The notes below the pieces were generated by a model. It saw only the letters and a program-made list of their open reading frames with translations. It had not been told where the DNA came from and ran no database searches. A stretch of DNA of 51,470 nt from Alkalinema sp. CACIAM 70d (GTDB lineage: Bacteria; Cyanobacteriota; Cyanobacteriia; Leptolyngbyales; Leptolyngbyaceae), in NCBI GenBank assembly GCA_002148405.1, contig MUGG01000142.1, forward strand, positions 1-51,470, read 5' to 3'. Below, piece by piece: positions 42,334 through 50,391 of this stretch (position 1 is the stretch's first letter; every line of letters begins with the position of its first letter). A program made the translations under genes and the position numbers.

Positions 42334-42702
42334 TTATCCATAAATTACCCGATGGGTCTTCAGAATGTTCGATCGCCGATAGGGATTCTCCAGAAGTTGC
42401 TTCTGCACGACATCTACCCGCCGCCCGAACAACTCTGACAACGCCCCATTCAACTCCTGCCAGCTTTGCCAGGTCATCCGGTGTTCTGGCCCAAACTCCA
42501 CCAACACATCCACATCACTCGGTGCATCCCCCGCTACCCGAAAATCCTCCCGCAATACCGACCCAAATAGCCCCATTTCCACAATCCCAAATCGCTCACA
42601 CAGCCCCGAGATCGTCGATCGATCGACCCCCAGCCGCTCCTGCAAAATTTCATCCACCGACTGTGTGGAAGCGACCTGCGTTAACCCCACCTGTTCCTCC
42701 AT
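42334..42702 (-). CDS. MNT-type nucleotidyltransferase, second
   Basis: A 122-residue nucleotidyltransferase with a degenerate-looking but complete core: GLFGSVLREDF then SDVDVLVEF (two Asp kept). The C-terminal NPYRRSNILKTHRVIYG is a common ending of MNT proteins paired with HEPN partners. Again no HEPN gene follows; vapB starts 15 bp downstream and hsdM ends 43 bp upstream. It is not a recent duplicate of the first MNT (different length and sequence). Confidence 0.85.
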   Translation of the reverse strand: MEEQVGLTQVASTQSVDEILQERLGVDRSTISGLCERFGIVEMGLFGSVLREDFRVAGDAPSDVDVLVEFGPEHRMTWQSWQELNGALSELFGRRVDVVQKQLLENPYRRSNILKTHRVIYG

Positions 42703-42744
42703 CCTTCACCTCCCAACGCCCTACCCTAATTTTAAATCCCCCGC

Positions 42745-44166
42745 CTACTCCTCCAACAACCCCATCAGCGCCTCCATCTCCTGCGTCGCCACCCGCAACC
42801 GCTCCAAAATCTCCAGCGCGATCGTCTCCGGCTCCGGCAAATCCTCCCCCGACTGCAAACTCTCATCCCGCAGCCAAGAAATATCCAAATTCTCCCCCCG
42901 CTTGCCAATCTCCTCCCGCGAAAAACAACGAAATCGCCCCGCCTCCCCCAGATCAACCCGAGGCGATCGGCCATTGGCATCCGCCCCATAACACGCCTCA
43001 AACTCCGCAAAATGCCCCCGCGTCAACGGCGTCCGCTTGCCAAACGTCGGCATATTCGTCCGCATATCATAAATCCACACCTGCTCCGTATTGCCCTTCT
43101 CCGTCAGCCCCCGCTGGAAAAACAGCACATTCGTCTTCACCCCCTGCGCATAAAAAATCCCCGTCGGCAGCCGCAAAATCGTATGCAAATTGCACTTATC
43201 CAGCAAATCCGCCCGGATTGACTTGCCCTGCCCATCCTCAAACAGCACATTATCCGGCAACACCACCGCCGCCCGTCCCCCCGGCACCAACCCCCGATAG
43301 ATATGCTGCAAAAACGCCAACTGCTTATTCGACGTGGGATAGGTAAAATCATCCCGCGACGGCAACCCGCCCCCCTTCTTCGTGCCAAACGGCGGATTCG
43401 TCAAAATCAGATTCGCCCTACGCAAACCCTGCCCATCGATCGCCAACGTATCCCCCAGAATCACCCCCTCCTCAATCCCATGCAACATCAAATTCATCAA
43501 CAGCAAGCGATGGGCATCCTGCACCAACTCAATCCCATAAAACGCCTTCTGCCGCTGAAACGCCTGCTCCGTATTACCCAACTCAAATAACTCACCTGTC
43601 CGATCCTTGATGTAGCGATCGGCTGCAATTAAAAATCCCCCCGTTCCCGCCGCCGGATCCTGCACCAACTCCCCTGGCTGCGGCTGCATCAGCGCCACCA
43701 TGCAATCAATCAGCGGCCTCGGCGTAAAATACTGACCCGCCCCCGATTTCTTCTCACTGGCATTCTTCTCCAGCAACCCCTCATAGAGATCGCCCAGCCC
43801 CTCCTCCTTGGCCGAATACCAATCCAACTCATCCAAACTCTGCACCAGCTTCTTCAGAATGCGCGGTTGTTTCAGCGCCGTCTGGGCATTGGCAAAAATC
43901 GCCTGCACCCGTGGGGAAGCTTCCTTGGATCCCAAATGCAACAACGCCGATCGATAGAACTCCAGTTGCTCAATCCCTTCCCTAGCTACCAGATCGCCCC
44001 AGCGATAGCCCTCCGGTAACTGTGCCTCCTCCCCCGTTTCCTGCATCATCTTGAGAAACAGTAAATACGTCAGTTCTGTGACATATTGCAGATAGGTAAT
44101 GCCATCATCCCGCAACACATGGCAGAGATTCCACAGCTTTTGCACAATATCCGTCGTTGCAGTCAT
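42745..44166 (-). CDS. hsdM: Type I restriction-modification DNA methyltransferase
   Basis: A 473-residue N6-adenine methyltransferase. The N-terminal helical HsdM_N domain (about 1-130) precedes the catalytic core with the SAM motif VQDPAAGTGGFLI (170-180) and catalytic LTNPPFG (257-261). It would methylate adenine in the site read by HsdS and be part of the R2M2S restriction complex. It is somewhat shorter than typical 500-residue HsdM. The 5' neighbour is a small antitoxin-like gene. The coding strand is very C-rich at third positions, leaving a 374-codon open frame on the opposite strand that is not a gene. Confidence 0.95.
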   Translation of the reverse strand: MTATTDIVQKLWNLCHVLRDDGITYLQYVTELTYLLFLKMMQETGEEAQLPEGYRWGDLVAREGIEQLEFYRSALLHLGSKEASPRVQAIFANAQTALKQPRILKKLVQSLDELDWYSAKEEGLGDLYEGLLEKNASEKKSGAGQYFTPRPLIDCMVALMQPQPGELVQDPAAGTGGFLIAADRYIKDRTGELFELGNTEQAFQRQKAFYGIELVQDAHRLLLMNLMLHGIEEGVILGDTLAIDGQGLRRANLILTNPPFGTKKGGGLPSRDDFTYPTSNKQLAFLQHIYRGLVPGGRAAVVLPDNVLFEDGQGKSIRADLLDKCNLHTILRLPTGIFYAQGVKTNVLFFQRGLTEKGNTEQVWIYDMRTNMPTFGKRTPLTRGHFAEFEACYGADANGRSPRVDLGEAGRFRCFSREEIGKRGENLDISWLRDESLQSGEDLPEPETIALEILERLRVATQEMEALMGLLEE

Positions 44167-44249
44167 AAATCAAACCAGTTCTCAACGCCAAGATGATCAA
44201 AATCAACATAGTCTACTGAATGGTTCTTTCAGCAGATACCGTAGATCTG

Positions 44250-44474
44250 TTACAGGCTAACCTCGTGCTCCACGGTTCGATCGCGAACTTCCTGGAATAC
44301 CTCATCCGAGTCAATGTTTAGGTTCGCGATCGCCAATCGTTCTCGAAAAGCCCCTAGAGACTGCCCAAACGTCCCCTTTTGCTCCAGTAAGCGATCGTCG
44401 GTTTCCGCTTGATGCACCAACTGGGCTAACTGGTTACGGACTTGAGCAGAATATTGTGTTGAAGGGTCGGACAT
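44250..44474 (-). CDS. Small antitoxin-like protein, unknown
   Basis: A 74-residue soluble protein, helical in its first half, ending in DSDEVFQEVRDRTVEHEVSL. This closing pattern (acidic helix, VRDR, then a short strand) resembles the toxin-binding tails of small cyanobacterial antitoxins paired with PIN toxins, which is an inference from memory. No toxin gene follows; only 83 bp separate it from hsdM, with a short open stretch ending in DFDHLGVENWFDL that could be a toxin remnant. Confidence in the gene itself is moderate. Confidence 0.55.
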   Translation of the reverse strand: MSDPSTQYSAQVRNQLAQLVHQAETDDRLLEQKGTFGQSLGAFRERLAIANLNIDSDEVFQEVRDRTVEHEVSL

Positions 44475-44627
44475 AGCTTGGCAAATAGCTCTCTAGATGG
44501 CTATCCTATTATAGAAGTAACCCATTACAAGCTCCCCACAGGACAATTCCTACCCAGAAGATCGTGATTGCATTCCTCAATGGACTGAACTGTAGATATA
44601 TTATCTAGAACCCCCCTCGCAGAAGCC

Positions 44628-44921
44628 ATGATTGACGTAAAAAATGCGGTCAGCTCTGCTTACAAATATCTGCAAGCGATCCAAGAGATGTTTGGCGGAG
44701 AATTTGACGATCTCCGATTAGAAGAGATCGAGCTATCGGAGGATCAAACATCCTGGCTCATCACCTTAGGCTACGATTTACCCATCAAGAACCGTAGCGC
44801 CCTGCATGAGCTATTGGCTACGCCAACTCAACCTCAGCAACTGTTCCGGCGAGAATATAAGTTATTTAAAGTTAATGCTGAAACAGGTATGGTAGAAGCA
44901 ATGAAAATTAGAAAAGTATGA
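44628..44921 (+). CDS. Protein of unknown function inside the restriction locus
   Basis: A 97-residue acidic protein, the only plus-strand gene between hsdR and hsdM. Helical start (AVSSAYKYLQAIQEMFGG), then beta strands ending in REYKLFKVNAETGMVEAMKIRKV. No catalytic motif. Compact strand-rich small proteins of this kind occur in mobile and defence regions, but I recognise no family. It is divergent from the antitoxin-like gene at 44250-44474 with a 150-bp gap. Confidence 0.6.
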   Translation: MIDVKNAVSSAYKYLQAIQEMFGGEFDDLRLEEIELSEDQTSWLITLGYDLPIKNRSALHELLATPTQPQQLFRREYKLFKVNAETGMVEAMKIRKV

Positions 44922-45173
44922 ACACTGAAATTTAGCCGCTATTAGGTTAATTTCATTAGAACAGGATCTGTATAGACACTCATATCCTACTCCTATTCGG
45001 TGTAGGCAGTGTCAATCGATCGGGAATCCTAAAATTCAGTTCCATACGAAACTTGATTCCAGAAGATGACAATACATTATTGGGAATCTTTATCTACACA
45101 GCGGGTAATGCTGGTATGGAACTTTGAATCTGTATACTCCAATTTGTAAGCGCCTCCTCTAGGTTAACAATCA

Positions 45174-48100
45174 TCACCCCATATCCTGCCAAAGCCGATC
45201 GCTAATCTCAGCTAAAATTGCCTCTAGCTGCCCGTCGAAGACCTTATTTAACCGATCGAACCCGCCCCCCTGAGTTCTAAATTCACCCTGATCCAACGCT
45301 GCCCGATCGACCACAACCTCCACCTTCAACTGCTTGCCGATCCGCTCCAACCACTTCCGCTGCGGGGGTGTCCAAGCTCGGCTTGCCAGAATCTTCTTCA
45401 GCGCCCGATCGACCCGATCGGGATAGGGAATCAGCGCATCCCCCAAGGCCGCCTGCCGAATAAACCCAATAATCGACGCCGCAATATCCTCATTCGTCGC
45501 ATCCCGCCACGCCGATCGTAACCCCGTTTCCGAAAAACCTTTCTGATCCAACAACAGCTTCAATTCCTTCAATTGCTGCCGCGTCAAATCCCGAGGCCGC
45601 TGCATCACCACCAGCAACGCCGCAATCTCATTCTGATTCCTTTGCAAAAACGTCCTAAAACTCTCTAGATAATCCTCTGGCTTGCCATAGGGCTGCCCAT
45701 TTTCCGCCACCCCGTAGCCCCGTTCCACCCGCCGCAACTCATCGGCATGGTAGGAAATCATCAACGGTTGCCCGCCCCCCTCGCGCCGATCGAGCAACTG
45801 GGCAATTCCCCCCCGATCGCCCAGCCAAGCTTGGACTTGTATGGGGTCACTCCGCCGCAAAAACTGCATCAACTCCGGTAAAGCCATCCCAGCAAACTGC
45901 TCCACCTGCGCCAAGCGATCGCCCGTGAGATGGCGCTGCTTCCGTTGTAGCTTCGCCACAAACTGATTGACCACTTCCTCGATCGCCGCTGGTTCCGTCA
46001 CCGTTTGCAACTCACGCACTAACTGTGCAAAGGAAAGATTGGGATTGACCACCACGGGCTTCATCGTCGAAACCTTCGAGAGGGCCTCATAGAGCCGCAC
46101 CGCATCAAATACCCGAAAGACCTCCTTACCGATCGCATCACAGCGCCGCGTTGCCCTTCCCAGCATTTGCTCGTAGAGAATCCGTGAATTCACCCGCCGA
46201 ATAAACACCAAATTGCAAATCTCTGGCACATCAATCCCCGTCGTCAGCAGATCGACCGTTATAGCAATTCTCGGATTGACTTCATTGCGAAACTGCCGGA
46301 TTAACTGCAAGGGCTTATCCGCATTGCCTGTAATCTTAGCGATCGCGTCATCTTCCACGCTACCGTAGCAATCCGCTAGGGCTTTGCGTAACTGATTTAC
46401 CACAATATCTGCATGGGCATCCGTCGCACAGAAAATCAGCGTTTTGCCGAGTTCTGGTACCGAGGGATCGAGATACTTCGCGATCTCTTCACACACCACC
46501 CGATTAAATTCCTCCGTCACCACCCGCCGGTTAAACTGCTCCACCTCAATCCGCACTTCATCCGGCGCATGAACTAAATCTAACTGTCCCGACTGCGGAT
46601 CAAACCACTCGATCGCCTCCCCAGGATTCCAGGTCATGCCATCCTCGGACAAGGCCGTCATAATTCGGTAGGGCGGTTCATGATCGATTAACCAACCGTC
46701 CATCACCGCCTCGCGATAACTGTAGGTAAACACGGGTTCGCCAAAGATTTGCGTCGTATGCAAAGCAGGCGTCGCCGTTAAGCCAATCTTGACCGCATCA
46801 AACTGTTCCAATACCCGCCGATACTTCGACACATAGTCACCAAAGTCCCGAAACGTGAGTTCCGTCTCACTCAACTCCCGATCGAGCAAATAGCCCCGAT
46901 GGCACTCATCCACCACAATGCAGTCATACTGATCCGCCGTGGGCACCGACGCCCCCTCGCCCGCATAGAGAATGCGCTTCACCAACCCCTGCACCGTCGC
47001 AATATGCACCTTCGTATCCCGATCGGGCGTTGGGACATCCATTTCCTTGATTTCAAAAATGTCAGCAAAGGTCTGAAAACTCTCCATGCGCGACTCGTTA
47101 AACGCATTGGCGGTCTGTTCCCCCAAGGCTGTGCGATCGACCAAAAACAAAATCCGTCGAAATCGTTTCGCCTTCAGCAGCCGATAGACCAACGCAATAC
47201 AGGTTTTTGTTTTCCCGGTACCCGTCGCCATTGCCAACAGCAGCGATCGTTGTTCCGTGGCTAGCGCCTGCTCCACGGCCCGAATCGCTCGAATTTGGTA
47301 ATCCCGCAGTTCTAGGCCATAGTTAAAGGGTTCCTGGGCCAGTTGGGCCTGGGCTTGCTCCACATTCTGGGTCAAGGCAGCGATGAATCCCTGGGGGCTA
47401 TACCAGGTCTGGAGGGGACGCCGCAAATTCTCTGGACGCCGCAGATCGCAGAACCAAATGCCGCTCTTGGTCTGCAACTGTTGTAGGAACGATCGGCCAT
47501 TGGTGGCAAAGACAAACGGGACTTTGTACGGTCCCCAGGGGCCACCGGGTAAGCTTTCATCCCCCTTGATCTGGTAGCTACGGCTGTAGCGTTTCGCTTG
47601 ATTCAAAGCCCCTTCAGCCACATCCAGGGTCTGACGCTTGGCCTCCACCACTGCTACTACTTGCAGCCCGACAAACAGCACATAGTCTGCTTTCCCGGAT
47701 GCGGTGGGCCACTCCGCGATCGCGAGATTTTTTCCCTTCTGGGGGCGTGCCCCTTGGCCATAGGTGAGTACCTCGGAATCCACCTCCCAGTCCGCCGATC
47801 GCAATTGGGCATCGATCAGCCGTCGAGTTTCGCGCTCATCCAAACTGACCTGGGCTTCTGCGGCTTGGGCCTGGGCGATCGTCTGTTGGATGTCCTTTGT
47901 TGGAGCGCTAGCGGCCTGTTGCTGAATTTGGTGGAGGTGGGCCTGCAACTCCTGGAACTTGGCTTCTGCCTCTTGGGCCAGGGTTTCTGCGGCTAACCGT
48001 CGTTGGGCTTCGGCTTCCGCCAGTGCTTGGGCCGCTGCGGCCTGCGAGAGGCTGGATTTGACTTCTTGCCGCAGTTGGGCCAGTTCGGTTTGCAGTTCTA

Positions 48101-48533
48101 CAGCAGCGATCGCGGGATTCGCGGGGGGAATAAAGGGCCCTGGATCAAAGCTACGATCGGGCAGAAAAACTTTATGAAACCAAATCCCTAACAGCCGTGC
48201 ATATTTCAAGCCACTTAAGGCCGTGCGTTGGCTGCCGGAGAGGCCATGGGTGGCACTGTTGCCCAGTTTGCGCACCTCATGGAACAGTCGATCGACCTCG
48301 CCCTTGAGCACGCCCCGATCGCGCAGGCGGTGGAGCAACTCGACCTGCTTCTCCTCTGGGTCGGCATAGAGTCCCACATTGGCCGCAACGAGCTGCGCCA
48401 AGACCTCCCCAAACTGCCGCAGCTTAATCAAGCAAGTATTGGGGTCATCGAAAAAATACCGCTCTGCCAAACTCCCCAGTCTTACCAGTTGAGGATCATG
48501 GATTTTGAGAAACTCAAAATTAGGCGAGGGCAT
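45174..48533 (-). CDS. hsdR: Type I restriction enzyme, endonuclease/translocase subunit
   Basis: A 1119-residue motor and nuclease subunit. Order: an N-terminal DUF4145-like helical domain (about 1-130), an Ala/Glu/Gln-rich coiled coil (about 145-220), the nuclease domain with the Asp-x(n)-Glu-x-Lys type signature (KADYVLF then VVEAKRQ, about 275-293), a superfamily 2 helicase with Walker A MATGTGKTKT (about 433) and DECH (about 540), the second RecA fold (VDLLTTGIDVPEICN, LGRATRRCD), and a C-terminal EcoEI_R_C-like helical domain. It would translocate DNA and cut unmethylated DNA at a distance. Its start is at 48533. It is separated from hsdM by about 1 kb with two small genes. Confidence 0.95.
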   Translation of the reverse strand: MPSPNFEFLKIHDPQLVRLGSLAERYFFDDPNTCLIKLRQFGEVLAQLVAANVGLYADPEEKQVELLHRLRDRGVLKGEVDRLFHEVRKLGNSATHGLSGSQRTALSGLKYARLLGIWFHKVFLPDRSFDPGPFIPPANPAIAAVELQTELAQLRQEVKSSLSQAAAAQALAEAEAQRRLAAETLAQEAEAKFQELQAHLHQIQQQAASAPTKDIQQTIAQAQAAEAQVSLDERETRRLIDAQLRSADWEVDSEVLTYGQGARPQKGKNLAIAEWPTASGKADYVLFVGLQVVAVVEAKRQTLDVAEGALNQAKRYSRSYQIKGDESLPGGPWGPYKVPFVFATNGRSFLQQLQTKSGIWFCDLRRPENLRRPLQTWYSPQGFIAALTQNVEQAQAQLAQEPFNYGLELRDYQIRAIRAVEQALATEQRSLLLAMATGTGKTKTCIALVYRLLKAKRFRRILFLVDRTALGEQTANAFNESRMESFQTFADIFEIKEMDVPTPDRDTKVHIATVQGLVKRILYAGEGASVPTADQYDCIVVDECHRGYLLDRELSETELTFRDFGDYVSKYRRVLEQFDAVKIGLTATPALHTTQIFGEPVFTYSYREAVMDGWLIDHEPPYRIMTALSEDGMTWNPGEAIEWFDPQSGQLDLVHAPDEVRIEVEQFNRRVVTEEFNRVVCEEIAKYLDPSVPELGKTLIFCATDAHADIVVNQLRKALADCYGSVEDDAIAKITGNADKPLQLIRQFRNEVNPRIAITVDLLTTGIDVPEICNLVFIRRVNSRILYEQMLGRATRRCDAIGKEVFRVFDAVRLYEALSKVSTMKPVVVNPNLSFAQLVRELQTVTEPAAIEEVVNQFVAKLQRKQRHLTGDRLAQVEQFAGMALPELMQFLRRSDPIQVQAWLGDRGGIAQLLDRREGGGQPLMISYHADELRRVERGYGVAENGQPYGKPEDYLESFRTFLQRNQNEIAALLVVMQRPRDLTRQQLKELKLLLDQKGFSETGLRSAWRDATNEDIAASIIGFIRQAALGDALIPYPDRVDRALKKILASRAWTPPQRKWLERIGKQLKVEVVVDRAALDQGEFRTQGGGFDRLNKVFDGQLEAILAEISDRLWQDMG

Positions 48534-48944
48534 AGTTACTCGATCGGGGTATAGTCGTCATTTTTGCTCAGTTCCCCGCTCCCGATCCGGTTTTAACGCA
48601 AATTAGCCGTTCTGTAATGGATTCACCAGAAATTTATCTTGCCATTATCAAATATAAACTGCTGGAAAGATGGCATCGTTAGAATGAGCGATGAATCCCA
48701 CTGCGCCGTCATGCAAGCCTAGTTGCACAGCCTCTCGATTCCACCCTAAAACAGTTTCTATTTTCCGTGCTGACCTCACAAAATAGTCTTCAGCTCATTG
48801 AGCACGGTTTAGGGCATCCTTCTCTCAAGAGTCTGGGTAAACGATAGGTAAACGATAGTATCTTCTGATCCATGCCTTCTAGAATGCCCAGTGTCTTAAT
48901 TTATTTGCAAGTTCCTTAGCTCGTCACAACTTTAACCCAAGGGT
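48534..48944. other. Intergenic region upstream of hsdR
   Basis: A 411-bp gap between hsdR and the antiporter gene (both minus strand). AT-rich; nothing recognised apart from a short direct repeat GGTAAACGATAGGTAAACGATAG split over 48835-48858. Confidence 0.4.
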
Positions 48945-50177
48945 TCAATCGCTTTGAGCTGATCCTAGCCGATTATGGTACCAAGCCATTAACGGCGTAG
49001 CAGTAACTCCATGAAGAAAAATTGAAAATACTAAAATGGTATAGACAATCCAAGCGAGACGTTCCGCCATCTCACTTTTAATACTGTGACCCATCGCATA
49101 AGTAATGTAATAGAGAGACCCCAACCCTCGGATACCAAACCAACCCAGGAGCCATCGCGTCAGAAGTGGAAGCGGACTTCCCAAAAGGCTGAGTTGAGTG
49201 CCTAGAGGGCGAATCACGAAGAATAGACACCCCCCGAGCCACAAAGCATCAAAGAAATACTGACCGATCGCCTCAAACCTGAGAAAAGAACCTAATAATA
49301 AAATTGCTACAACCTCTAACAGTTTCTCAATTTGTTCAAGGAAATGAATTTGGTTTGCTTTCCGGCGATGCTCAGTATGGTAATTTTTCCGCACTGATAA
49401 CCCAGCAACAAACACTGCCAGAAACCCGTAGCCATTAATCAACTCTGTCAGAGAATAGGTTAGTAAAATCGTACTGAGGGCAACTAGATCTTCCATCAAC
49501 GCTTCGGAAGGTCGCGATCGCTGGACACGGCGGTCAATCCACAGGATGACGTTGGCAACAACTACACCCATAATGATGCCCGCTAGAATTGCCCAAACTA
49601 GGTCAATCAGCAACCATTGCCGCAACCAGCCTTCCCAGTTAGGCTTCTGACTCAGATAGAGTCCAAAGTACACAAAGGGAAACGCTAGGGCATCGTTTAA
49701 ACCGCCTTCGGAGGTGAGGCCAAAGCGTAGTTCATCATGATCATCACTATCTGCGATCTGAACTTCGGAGGCTAAAACTGGATCAGTCGGTGCGAGAATC
49801 GCTCCCAGCAAAATGGCAGCACCCCAATCCAGTTGGAGACCTAAATGGGCAACAATCGCGATCGCGGCGATCGATAAGGGCATCAAAAAGCCAATTAGCC
49901 GCGCTGGTGTTTGCCATGCTGCAAAATTAAGCGGCCTATTCATTTTTAGACCGCAGCTAAATACGGAAACAAGGACTAAAAATTCAGTAAATCGTTCAAT
50001 AAACTCAGCATTGGGCCGATGATTTAAAAAGTTAATGCCATAGGGCCCTAGAAAGATACCAACGATTAAATAAATGAGAGCATAGGATACGGGTAGTCGT
50101 GAGATCCAGCCAGAGCCTAATGTAACAGTTAATAAGACTATGCCAACGACTAAAAGAGAAAATATATATATGCTCAC
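48945..50177 (-). CDS. Na+(K+)/H+ antiporter, CPA1 (NhaP) family
   Basis: A 410-residue membrane antiporter with about 12 transmembrane helices. The ion-binding and pore motifs are visible: LLGAILAPTDPVLAS (about 123-137), GLTSEGGLNDALAFPF (about 151-166) with the paired Asn-Asp of electroneutral CPA1 exchangers, and the conserved FGIRGLGSLYY near the C-terminal end. It has no long cytoplasmic regulatory tail. Such exchangers serve sodium tolerance and pH balance. It stands alone. Confidence 0.92.
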   Translation of the reverse strand: MSIYIFSLLVVGIVLLTVTLGSGWISRLPVSYALIYLIVGIFLGPYGINFLNHRPNAEFIERFTEFLVLVSVFSCGLKMNRPLNFAAWQTPARLIGFLMPLSIAAIAIVAHLGLQLDWGAAILLGAILAPTDPVLASEVQIADSDDHDELRFGLTSEGGLNDALAFPFVYFGLYLSQKPNWEGWLRQWLLIDLVWAILAGIIMGVVVANVILWIDRRVQRSRPSEALMEDLVALSTILLTYSLTELINGYGFLAVFVAGLSVRKNYHTEHRRKANQIHFLEQIEKLLEVVAILLLGSFLRFEAIGQYFFDALWLGGCLFFVIRPLGTQLSLLGSPLPLLTRWLLGWFGIRGLGSLYYITYAMGHSIKSEMAERLAWIVYTILVFSIFLHGVTATPLMAWYHNRLGSAQSD

Positions 50178-50311
50178 AGCAGTCTAGTTTATGACTTATA
50201 GCTGTAATAGTAGGCAGATCATTACTGGAACACGTCTCTACAAAGTAAGAGATGAATAACTAACCATCTGGTGAACTTAATTAACGCAGAAAAGAAGAAA
50301 TTGATGAAGAG

Positions 50312-50350
50312 AAAGCCCCTAGTGTAACCGTGAGGTCACTCCTAGGGACT
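50312..50350 (-). terminator. Terminator after the phosphoketolase-like gene
   Basis: On the minus strand AGTCCCTAGGAGTGACC faces GGTTACACTAGGGGCT over a 4-nt loop, with a few bulges, followed by a T/C-rich stretch. It lies about 40 bp after the stop codon of the gene to its right. Confidence 0.65.
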
Positions 50351-50391
50351 TCGTTTGAGGTCTAATTAAGAGGTTCGATCGAACCTGTGCC

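Noticed and set aside
41378..42702. Possible CRISPR-associated or Abi locus
   Set aside because: No repeat-spacer array and no cas-like genes in the window; the genes are ordinary MNT and VapBC types.
42222..43346. 374-codon plus-strand open frame opposite hsdM and the second MNT gene
   Set aside because: Extremely Pro/Ser/Ala-rich and mirrors the C-rich third positions of the real minus-strand genes.
50361..50376. GGTTCGATCGAACC resembling a tRNA T-loop
   Set aside because: It is a simple palindrome around a HIP1-like core; no acceptor, D or anticodon stem fits around it.
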